A stretch of DNA of 64,000 bases from Bryum argenteum (Eukaryota > Streptophyta > Bryopsida > Bryales > Bryaceae). Positions 37,619 to 45,331 of this stretch are shown here, one piece after another. Position 1 is the first letter of the stretch. Each line of letters starts with the position of its first letter. The stretch spans positions 2,935,501 through 2,999,500 of the forward strand of contig CM073331.1 in assembly GCA_037043015.1 (NCBI GenBank), read 5' to 3'. The translations under genes and the position numbers were made by a program. Under the pieces are notes generated by a model, which was not told the origin of the DNA, did not search any database, and worked only from the letters and a program-made list of their open reading frames with translations.

Positions 37619-37740
37619 AATAGTCCCCAATTAAAGGAATAGTCCCAATTAAGCGAATATGGTGTTAATGGTTCTACAAGTGCTAGGAGGAGGGTGGAGC
37701 AAAACAACGTTTTGGAAGGTGTTTTTACAACGTTGTGAGA
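37619..37740 (-). repeat. Internal inverted copy of the left subterminal region
   Basis: Read on the minus strand, the block ACACCATATTCGCTTAATTG plus GGACTATTCCTT (37,628-37,663) matches the left subterminal region at 14,328-14,370, and AACGTTGT motifs lie around it (near 37,710 and 37,730) as at the left end. No CACTA terminus follows, so the true right end is 39,948. Confidence 0.7.
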
Positions 37741-38198
37741 ACTTCCTCAATTTCTTTGGGAACTCAATTTTGTGGGACCCATTGCAATTGGACATGCATT
37801 GTTATTGGATTAAATGTTACTCATGTAGAATTACATTTTGTAACAAATTTTTGACAAAAGTGAATGCATTTTTTTTTGGGTAAAAGATGAATGTAAGGTG
37901 ATATTTTTAGTAATCCACCTTTTCTTACATGGGGTTGAATGAGACAATAAATATTAGGAGAATCTACATATATGTAGATTTGTATATTTATGGAATAAAA
38001 TTACATTGATAAAATTACACTGTTCTAATCTAATCCTCTTCTAATCTTTCCAGTACAGCCATTCACTAATCTGGCAAATATACTATTCTGTGGCATGGCC
38101 ACATAAAACTACAGAGATTGGACCTGCAGCTTCATCCAACACGAGATCTGTCACTCATTTTTTTGACAGGAATTGACACCCCCTGTCTTGCATTGCTG

Positions 38199-39765
38199 CT
38201 ACCATGGCTGGAATATCATCTCGCCCACTGTCCCACGGCACCGGACGACGTTGAAAAGCAAAACGGAATCGGGAGCATTCTTTGGCTTGACATTCTTAGT
38301 CTTTGATGGTGTAGCTTTTGGTTGTTGTTGCCGTTGCTTTTGGGAAGCGTGTTTCTTCACATGAAACCAGAAAGAGCGAGGAAAATGGTGCTTGTCAACC
38401 AACTGACAGCAAACAAAAGCTCGATTAGTCAGTTCAGAGTTAGGGTTTAGTGAGCTTTCTTTTGAACTTTTCTTTGCAAATGAAGAATATAAGCAACTAC
38501 TATAATACTATCATTTCCCACGAATTGAGAAACATTTAGATAGTTGTTTGAGTACACCCGAACGTTGTCGGAACTTATTTAAAACAAGGTAGAAGACTAT
38601 CAAGAATTTAAATTAATCACAGTGTTCAGTACCTTAAATTTCAGTTCCAACTCCTGTGTGCGGGGACCTCCGACGTCTCAAGCTGCCAGACCTGTTAAGG
38701 TAACAATAAATGCTCAGCATATAGTCTTTGAAGCATTCAAGAGAGATGTTCCAACCAAGGCGACCGTTTTACTGTTCGTCACGTTTAAATGTTTCTAAGA
38801 AAAAGAAACAAGGCTTACCTTCTCCTTGACTTGGGCGCGTAGCTTCCGAAAGCTCATATCTTCCGAATAAATTGGTAGTACCTGTGTGATCGGTCACGTT
38901 CTTTGGGCGGTCTTTCAGAACTTCAAATTTCTTATTCTGCATCATATATAGACAACAAAGCGGGAATATATCACATCAACAATGATGGGAGCCGCACCAC
39001 ACAAGGAAGGAAAAGTAAGTTTGCAAACCATGTAGGGCATGAAATCGAAAGTCTACGAGAACCGCATCAAGTAGGCCTGCCAAGTGGAATACCTTTTTCT
39101 TATCTTTGCCGAAAGCACCCAACTTCCTGTCGTTCTTGTCTCATATACTTTTCTCACCCAAGTTTTCCTTGTCTGAGACCTCCGACGAACCTCCGGATTC
39201 ATATGAGGAGCGAGTCGTAGTGATACGTGGAGCCTCCTCCTTGGGATTCCTTTCAGTTTGATCCCGCAACCTACGATTGAACAAAACAGTGACCTGCCCT
39301 CACAAACAACATGCTCAGCAAATTATGCATCCGAAACCTAATCTTCTCTCTAACATATTGCTCGAATTTCATCAAAATAAGTGTGTGTGCATCCGATTCG
39401 GCATTAATTCTAGTGCTTTGGAGTGTGAAAAACAAACAGAGTTGCGAATGGTGTGGGACAGAGATGATTACCAGATGCTCCTCCTCTCATTGTACAATGT
39501 GTTTATGCCTCCTCAGTAATCTCCAGCGAGATCTACAATACCAGACAATTCGTCAGAGGGGAAGAAAAACTAACTAGCAAGACCAAGCGTTTGTTAAAAA
39601 GGAAGAGATAAAGAGAGAGAATTGCAAGAGAGGACGAGCATTATTTACCTGTTTCGCAAGAAGCTCTCGTTCGACGTCAGCGGCAGCAAAAAAAGGAGAG
39701 GCCGGAAACAAACGTCGCACTGCCGCCCATGTTGCGAACTGCGACTTCACGGCGGCATCGCAAAA
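38199..39765 (-). pseudogene. Gene starting beside the right end of the CACTA element, unidentified
   Basis: Minus-strand exons with good splice sites. First exon: ATG near 39,731, MGGSATFVSGLSFF, then (after one extra T in a run of seven) AAADVERELLAKQ and donor CAG/GTAAAT near 39,650. Later stretches: RLRDQTERNPKEEAPRITTT then SYESGGSSEVSDKENL (39,270-39,150); an exon near 38,850-38,820 ending before GTAAGC; one near 38,695-38,640; and VDKHHFPRSFWFHVKKHASQ with a Gln/Lys-rich tail (38,400-38,250) after acceptor TGCTGTCAG. The family is not recognised. In En/Spm-like elements the TNPA/TNPD transcript also starts near one end, so this may be an element gene; a captured host gene is the alternative. 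Confidence 0.4.
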
Positions 39766-39775
39766 CCCTATACCC
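39766..39775 (-). promoter_or_regulatory. Telo-box-like motif
   Basis: AAACCCTA (plus strand, about 39,763-39,770) lies about 40 bp upstream of the ATG of the minus-strand gene. Telo-boxes occur in many plant promoters, typically near the transcription start. Alone it is weak evidence. Confidence 0.35.
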
Positions 39776-39948
39776 TATACCGATCGCATCGAACCCTCAC
39801 CCTGGGAACACCTTGTTCCCCATAAACGTTGTAATTTGGAGACTTTATCCACCAAGTACTCAAAATTTGCCAAAATAGTGGAGAACACTCAAACGTTGTT
39901 CAAACGTTGTTTCTCAGACGTTGTAATTGGGGGTCATTCCTTGTAGTG

Positions 39949-40064
39949 TACCAAAGCATGAAGATTATCAACAATCGGTCTTCCCTTCTGCAGCTTCAGA
40001 AAAGGCCTGGCAATTTTGTCGTACTTAATGTCACTGCTAATATGTGACTGCTCGATCTAAACCA
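39949..40064 (+). other. Unit B second-ORF region, right half
   Basis: After the TAC duplication the sequence resumes the second ORF of the module: YQQSVFPSAASEKAWQFCRT and a stop at 40,027-40,029, matching unit A 9,425-9,501 and unit C 43,555-43,633. It then runs CTCGATCTAAACCA into the Copia LTR. Confidence 0.8.
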
Positions 40065-40417
40065 TGTTGAAGAAAGACAACTTGTTAGTTGTACACAATA
40101 AATTAGTTGTTATAACTTACCTTTCATAGCTCCACATTATGAGCTTCCTTAGAGAAATTAGTTGTTATTACTTACCTTTCACAACTGCCCATTCTGAGCC
40201 GCCTTGGATAAATTAGTAGTTGTCATTACTTTAAAGGTCTTTCATAACTTACTTACCTTTCATAACTGCTCATTATGAGCCGCCTTGGTATGGAGCGCTC
40301 GCCACTCACCGTCTTTAGTTATGGGTGCACCGCTCCATCTCCCTCTCACAATGTATATATATACCTTCTATTTTTCAATATAGCAATCCATTGCGTGGTC
40401 ATTTGATTGTTTCAACA
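40065..40417 (+). mobile_element. Copia-type LTR (unit B)
   Basis: It begins TGTTGAAGAAAGAC and ends GATTGTTTCAACA, the TG...CA ends with short inverted repeats typical of LTRs. A TATA-like TGTATATATATACC lies near 40,350. Directly after the end, TCATATTAGAGCC is a worn primer binding site resembling the initiator-Met tRNA type TGGTATCAGAGC. The same LTR sits at the same position in unit C (43,665-44,064). Confidence 0.75.
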
Positions 40418-40780
40418 TCATATTAGAGCCGTTTTTTTTAGAATCGAGATAGCAATTGTTTTGAATAGTCTGCATAGAACATCGATTCGATCACCTCAAG
40501 TGGTAACAACTAAGGTAACACCTTGATAGCACTCCTCCTGAAGGTGCATTTGTGTAGTGTATTCAAGTGGTAACAACTAAGGTAACACCTTGATAGCACT
40601 CCTCCCGAAGGTGCATTTGTGTAGTGTATTCGTTACAAGTTTTCGAGAGGAGAGAAAGATAGATAGTTTGGAAATATGAAGGAGAGTGATGAGCTCAAGG
40701 GATTGTCTGAATACACAGGTTTGGCAACGCAAGTATCTTAAGGTCTACAAAATTGAGAATAAGTTCTTCTTTCCGCCCAG
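40418..40780 (+). mobile_element. Copia 5' leader and gag stub (unit B), decayed
   Basis: It follows the LTR and includes a tandem duplication of 67 bp (40,497-40,563 and 40,564-40,630) differing at one base. A short gag-like start then reads ESDELKGLSEY (about 40,685). The rest of the retrotransposon is absent. Confidence 0.6.
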
Positions 40781-40789
40781 TTTAATATC

Positions 40790-41710
40790 ATTTCTTCACT
40801 CCAGAGTGCTCCTTCATATCATTTCTTCGCTCAGAGTACTCCTTGCCGCTAGATTATAAATATGGGCGCATATCAGATTGTTGGTGACGTCGCCAACGGG
40901 CATTAGTATTACACAACATCTTGCTCAATTACTCTTTGTACTAGCTCGCATTACCAGATTCTCTAGGAGCTTAGTAAGCAATCTTTGAGCGTGGCAGACA
41001 ATCTTGGTGTGTTGAATTGCATATATGATGAAAGAGGTTGAGTCTGAGACCGTAAGCTCACGAGGTTGCAAGTTTCTGGCGACTGCTTTGTTCCTAGTTT
41101 TCAGTGATTTCTGTCATTTTCAGATCACTCTCAATTTGTTCGTTGGCATTTCATACTTTCATCAGGTTGTCAACAGTACGCGAATCCACGAGGTCACTGA
41201 CACTCAGGCAAACATCGGTTGTGCATGCAGAACGTGGAACCCGACTTCTTGAGCATCTGGTAAATTTCCTCGATCTAGACAGTGTTGCCTCAATGGTGAA
41301 AGTTCTTCCAGTCTGATATGGATCGAGTTACAAGAAATTAGAAAGCTCATTGAGATCTGCAGTCGATCTGGTTCCTCTAGTGTTCAGTGGTGGTTGTCAA
41401 CTAGTTATTGTGTCCGCAGCTTAATTGGCAGTCGAGTCCACGCAGCCGGGACAAATGATTAAAGTGCTGTTAGTACTTTCTGGTTAGTATTCCTTGAAGT
41501 CTGGGCATTCCAGTCACTATGATGAAGATTCTTGTCGGCATGATCAATTCCAGAAGTTAGTGTGGAGTTCGTACTAAGTAGATCGGTAAAAGAGGACAGG
41601 TGAGTCAAGTTCATTTTTCTGTCAATCGGTTCTTTGCATTCATTTACTATAAACATTTTGCAGACCGAGCGCGACTAGGCAGCTGGCGGAATCACCAGGC
41701 GAGGGGAGTC
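40790..41710 (+). promoter_or_regulatory. PLATZ (unit C) upstream region and leader
   Basis: From about 41,050 it matches unit B 11,820-12,409. The leader intron is 41,600-41,663 (donor GACAG/GTGAGTC, acceptor TTTTGCAG/ACCG). Upstream of 41,050 the two units differ, so this is near the proximal edge of the duplicated module. Confidence 0.55.
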
Positions 41711-42103
41711 ATGGCCGCACGCGCTCCTGTAGCTCCTGCAGCTGAAGGTGTACCACATGAGCGTGTACCGCTCTTCGAGCCTGAAGTTTTAGCTATTCTT
41801 GGTGCTTTCACAAAAGCAAAATATTTCAATGAAAGGACTTCTCGTTGCAAGCAATGCCAGGCTCCGAGTAACTGCATGCGCAACTTCTGTGTGCCATGCA
41901 AAGTGGGGGGATTGTGTGACAAGAAATTTGACGATGGCGCTCCTCATCACGATCACGACCGTCTCCAAGTTTACAAGATCAACGGCCGGTTGTGTGTGAA
42001 AAAGGCAGATCTGTCGGAAGTTCTTGGCATCAATACCCCATATTTGTATGAAATGGACTCCGACGTGGGGATTGTCTACTCCTTGCGATCGATGTGTCGG
42101 TAA
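41711..42103 (+). CDS. Short PLATZ-family zinc-binding protein (unit C), 130 aa
   Basis: Intact frame from ATG 41711 to TAA 42101. It is paralogous to the unit B gene and nearly colinear: it keeps all zinc ligands (CKQC, NC, NFCVPC, GGLC, and the two His of PHHDH), LQVYKINGRLCVKKADLSEV and YEMDSDVGIVYSLR. The N-terminus differs by small in-frame changes (extra APAAEGVPHERV, loss of EGWTIID). That both copies keep an open frame while the neighbouring second ORF decays suggests the PLATZ frame is selected. It lacks the C-terminal extension of typical PLATZ proteins. DNA binding is inferred from the family only. Confidence 0.8.
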   Translation: MAARAPVAPAAEGVPHERVPLFEPEVLAILGAFTKAKYFNERTSRCKQCQAPSNCMRNFCVPCKVGGLCDKKFDDGAPHHDHDRLQVYKINGRLCVKKADLSEVLGINTPYLYEMDSDVGIVYSLRSMCR

Positions 42104-42890
42104 ACATCACGCCCTTGGAATCCCCATTCCAGGAAACTGGGACACTGGAGATAGAGTTTTTTCTCGTACTACATGATCCGCCTTCGTTTCTTGACACAGC
42201 TCGGCAGTTATCTTACACAGTTTACTGTATTCCATAGGTTATACAGATGCTTTAGTTGGGTGCAAAGTTCTTTACGTCCTTTTTCAATGAGAAACTGTCG
42301 TGTCGAACCGACTTAGATATTGAAATCGTTGCGTTCCGTAACAGTATTATTATTCTGTTGTCAAGCGTAAAAGACCGTTTGTGGTTCATATTGTGACTTC
42401 ATACATTCGATTTTATATGAAATCCAATCATGATGGCTGATATTTACTACCTATTTTGGAGTGTAAAGAATCATCTGAGACCGTATTATAAAGTGGTAAT
42501 TAGATTGATATGCAAATGATGATGCATTGTGCGGGATGCAGTATCCATATGGTTGTGGCTTGATATTCGAAAATGAACTGTGGTTGTATCAGTTTACGAG
42601 TGCTTCCGAACTGGCATTTTTGAACTTTCTATTTATCAAACTGCGTTCGAGATTTCGCCATGTGATGAGTCCCATAAAAATGAATTTTGTGAGTAGTTGT
42701 TGGACATTAGAGGACAAGGTGGGTTTAGTTGACTTTTTCATCGATCGGTTCAGCTTCGAATTCGTTTATCATGGTCATTTGGCAGCTCGAGCATTCTCGA
42801 GGCAGAGAGGTTGACGAGGCCGGGGGGTATCCACGAGGCGGGCGATTTACGACGCTTGCTTGATATAGCAGGCGCGGCGTGCAACCAAAC
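42104..42890 (+). other. PLATZ (unit C) 3' flank and spacer
   Basis: It matches 12,800-13,600 in unit B throughout, including GATCGGTTCAGCTTCGAATT-like sequence near 42,744. No separate gene supported. Confidence 0.5.
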
Positions 42891-43664
42891 TTCTGCGGTT
42901 TGCAATCAAGTTCGTAGTTACTGTACAAGATTCTCTGTCCGTTTCCTCCAGAGTGCGTGAGTTGATGTGTAGGAATGAATCAAGAGCGCGGTGACTCCAG
43001 TTAATGTTTCTGCCGATCGGTTTTCAGGTGTTTCCATGTATGTGATATTGAAGACCTTTTGATAATTTGCTCATTTGTATCCGCACCTTGTGTGGCACCT
43101 GACATTATGCGAGTTCACGAGGCCGGAGGAATTCGTTCTTCCAGGAACGGAACAACTGCTGTGTCTGGTATTGTGCACTTTCTGGCGTTGTAGGCTTCGA
43201 AGCAGTATTGCTGTTTCGCCGTCTCGATCGACTGAAGTCCATAAGTTGTTGCGTTTGTGTCAAGATAAATACTTGTCACGGTCACCGTTTTCGCACGATT
43301 GGATTGACGATGGAGTTCTGTGTGCAGAGTCCATAGCTCAATATGGCTTCATGTCGGGTGTCCGAGGTGCTGTCATTCGATCGCTGCCGACTGGTTCGAT
43401 CGGCATGTCGGCATATGCCCAAAAACGTCCAAGAGGACGCCGTATTGCTCAGGGAGTTTATGAGTGTAGACCGTCTGAGCTGATTTCCCCGCAATTCCTC
43501 TGGCATTGGCTCCGGGAATACCGACTGAGGACCCTGCAAAGCCCGCTGCACTGCCAATGCGTAAAGACTATCAAAAATCGGCCTTACTTTCTGCAGCTTC
43601 AGATAAGGCCCGGCGCTTCTGTCGTACTTAACTTCACTTCTATGTGCTTGCTCGATCTCAACCA
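42891..43664 (+). other. Unit C second-ORF region (decayed)
   Basis: It matches 8,810-9,540 in unit A. The ATG at 43,343 (MASCRVSEVLSF) opens a frame that stops after 46 codons, while the conserved C-terminal frame (ALPMRKDYQK to FCRT) persists downstream. A 207-codon frame in another phase (43,075-43,698) is not conserved in A or B and is not favoured. Confidence 0.55.
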
Positions 43665-44064
43665 TGTTGAAGAAAGACGTTCACTCAAGACCACTTGATA
43701 GTTTGTTAGTTTCCGCTCAAGACCACTTGTTAGTTTACGATCAAGACCTCTTGTTAGTTGTAGACGAGATAGAAGCTCCGGTCCTTTCTAAGGGGCCGGC
43801 ATGAATGAAGTGTCCGTTCGTAATGCTAATATCCCGATGGCCACAGGACAAGGGGTAATCCCACCATACAAGTTGTAGACGACAAGTTAGTTGTTATTAC
43901 TTACTTTCCATACCTGCTCATTATGAGCCGCCTTGGTATGGAGAGCTGGCCACTCACACTCTTTAGTTATGGGTGCATCGCTCCACCTCCCTTTCACAAT
44001 GTATATATATTTCTTCTATCTTTCAATATAGTGTTTCATTGTGGGTCATTTGATTGTTTCAACA
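43665..44064 (+). mobile_element. Copia-type LTR (unit C), interrupted by a SINE fragment
   Basis: Same ends as the unit B LTR (TGTTGAAGAAAGAC to GTTTCAACA), followed by TGGTATGAGGGCC, a better-preserved initiator-Met-type primer binding site. Without the inserted 103-bp SINE and its duplication it is about 285 bp. The flanking CTCGATCTCAACCA is shared with unit B, so both descend from a single insertion. Confidence 0.78.
43768..43870 (-). mobile_element. 5'-truncated SINE fragment with 12-bp TSD
   Basis: An exact 12-bp direct repeat AGTTGTAGACGA (43,756-43,767 and 43,871-43,882) brackets 103 bp. On the minus strand it matches the 3' part of the SINE at 3,297-3,660 (GTGGCCATCGGGATATTAGC, GAACGGACACTTCATTCA) and ends in TTCTATC. 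The 5' truncation, tail and TSD are typical of LINE-driven insertion. Confidence 0.85.
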
Positions 44065-44220
44065 TGGTATGAGGGCCCGAGAATTGAGAGAGCAATTTTT
44101 TTGAGTATAGTCTACATAGAACATCAATCCAATCACCTTGGTAACTAAACATTGGTCACCTTGGTAACGAGACATTGATCCGATCACCTTGGTAACTAAA
44201 CATTGATCCAGTCACCTTGG
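44065..44220 (+). mobile_element. Copia leader (unit C)
   Basis: From the primer binding site to the start of the minisatellite. It contains several CACCTTGGTAAC blocks, precursors of the 20-bp repeat. Confidence 0.5.
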
Positions 44221-44420
44221 TAAGTCAGGTAACACCTTGGTAAGCAAGGTAACACCTTGGTAAGCAAGGTAACACCTTGGTAAGCAAGGTAACACCTTGG
44301 TAAGCAAGGTAACACCTTGGTAAGCAAGGTAACACCTTGGTAAGCAAGGTAACACCTTGGTAAGCAAGGTAACACCTTGGTAAGCAAGGTAACACCTTGG
44401 TAAGCAAGGTAACACCTTGG
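44221..44420. repeat. Minisatellite, 20 bp x10
   Basis: Ten units of TAAGCAAGGTAACACCTTGG; only the first differs (TAAGTCAGG). The unit contains the inverted pair CAAGG / CCTTG. Because the unit is 20 bp, every minus-strand frame stays open through it; these frames are artefacts. Unit B has only related single blocks at the same place in the Copia leader. Confidence 0.95.
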
Positions 44421-44610
44421 TAGTACTCCTCCCAAGGGTGCATCTTTGTATTTGTTACAAGTTTTCGAGGAGAGAAAGATGACAAAGTCTAGAAGTATAA
44501 AGGAGAGTGATAAGCTGAAGGGATTGTCTAAATATCATTCACAAGCTTGGCAACGCAAGGTCTACAAAATTAGAAATCAGTTCTTCCTGGGCAGTATCAT
44601 TGCCTAGACG
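44421..44610 (+). mobile_element. Copia gag stub (unit C)
   Basis: After the minisatellite a gag-like start reads ESDKLKGLSKYHS then AWQRKVYKIRNQFF (about 44,490-44,588), colinear with unit B 40,680-40,770. The rest of the retrotransposon is missing. Confidence 0.5.
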
Positions 44611-45331
44611 ACAAGAACAACTACAGCTCCTTACGAACATTCATTGCTGGAACAAATATCACCTCGCTTGTCTATTCAATATATCATGCTACAAAATTAA
44701 CCCACATGAGAAAATTGGGCCAACGACTCGACATTTCCTCACTGCCTCACATAAAACATTCATCGCACCTCCCCTATCGAAGTAACCTATTGAAAGTAAC
44801 CTCCGGTACATAAACAACTGTTTTTGGAGTAGACTTGGTTACAAGCAAAAACTATGGACGAAGGTGATGACGCAGGTACAGTACCAGCCTCATGGATGCA
44901 AATATATATATTCACAGATCAATAGACCGTTCGTCAGGAGAGCCGAGTTTAAAAGTCACACAGCTCTGTCAGAGAAAGATCCCCATCCAGAAAGAAGAAG
45001 AAAATTGTCTCTGGACAAGTTCATGATTGCCTGCGCCTTCGAGATAGCTGCGATCATGGAATACACCATGCAATCGACAAAAAGTACCCATCCTGTCACC
45101 ACACCAGATGCGCTGGGAGCTTCACCCTTGGATGAGCAGCCATGGTCGTCTTCGAACCCACTCGAGCAGCACTATCACTGCAAACACATTGAGGCGAAGA
45201 TATTCAGAAGGCATCCAGCCTACCTGGGAATCTTTGCAGGCAGCGATCATCAAGGCATTACGATCAGTAGCTTGCGCATTTCAATGAAAGAGATCAAAAG
45301 CTTACAGTTTTGTGAATAGCTCGTTGTCCTT
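44611..45331 (-). other. Probable 3' untranslated region of RIN4 and spacer
   Basis: Immediately downstream (minus strand) of the RIN4 stop codon. The 151-codon plus-strand frame 44,864-45,319 has no recognisable domain and is most likely antisense to the RIN4 3' end. No polyadenylation signal assigned. Confidence 0.4.

Larger units (their letters stand above)
14220..39948. mobile_element. Giant (25.7-kb) CACTA-type DNA transposon inserted in unit B
   Basis: Left end CACTACTAGGAAAGACCCCC (14,220) and right end, read on the minus strand, CACTACAAGGAATGACCCCC (39,948). The inverted repeat extends to 30 bp with 25 matches. The flanking TAC (14,217-14,219 and 39,949-39,951) is a 3-bp target duplication, as expected for CACTA elements. 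Subterminal AACGTTGT-type motifs recur at both ends (about 14,255-14,340 and 39,825-39,930). Joining the flanks restores the unit B sequence, and paralogues A (9,422) and C (43,552) show the empty site. No TNP2-type transposase was seen inside. Contents are listed separately. A 100-N gap lies within, so true length may differ. Confidence 0.9.

Noticed and set aside
37619-37790. Right terminus of the CACTA element at the internal subterminal copy
   Set aside because: No CACTA end or target duplication there; 39,948 has both, and the host sequence resumes only at 39,949.
43075-43698. 207-codon plus-strand ORF in unit C
   Set aside because: Not conserved in frame in units A or B, and it runs into the Copia LTR.
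44221-44420. Regular short repeats as a possible CRISPR array
   Set aside because: The units are contiguous with no spacers, in a plant nuclear context.
44196-44485. Three overlapping minus-strand ORFs with LTKVLPCLPRCYLAYQGV repeats
   Set aside because: A 20-bp tandem repeat leaves all frames open; the repeat explains them fully.
44864-45319. 151-codon plus-strand ORF
   Set aside because: It lies antisense to the likely RIN4 3' untranslated region, with no domain and no support.
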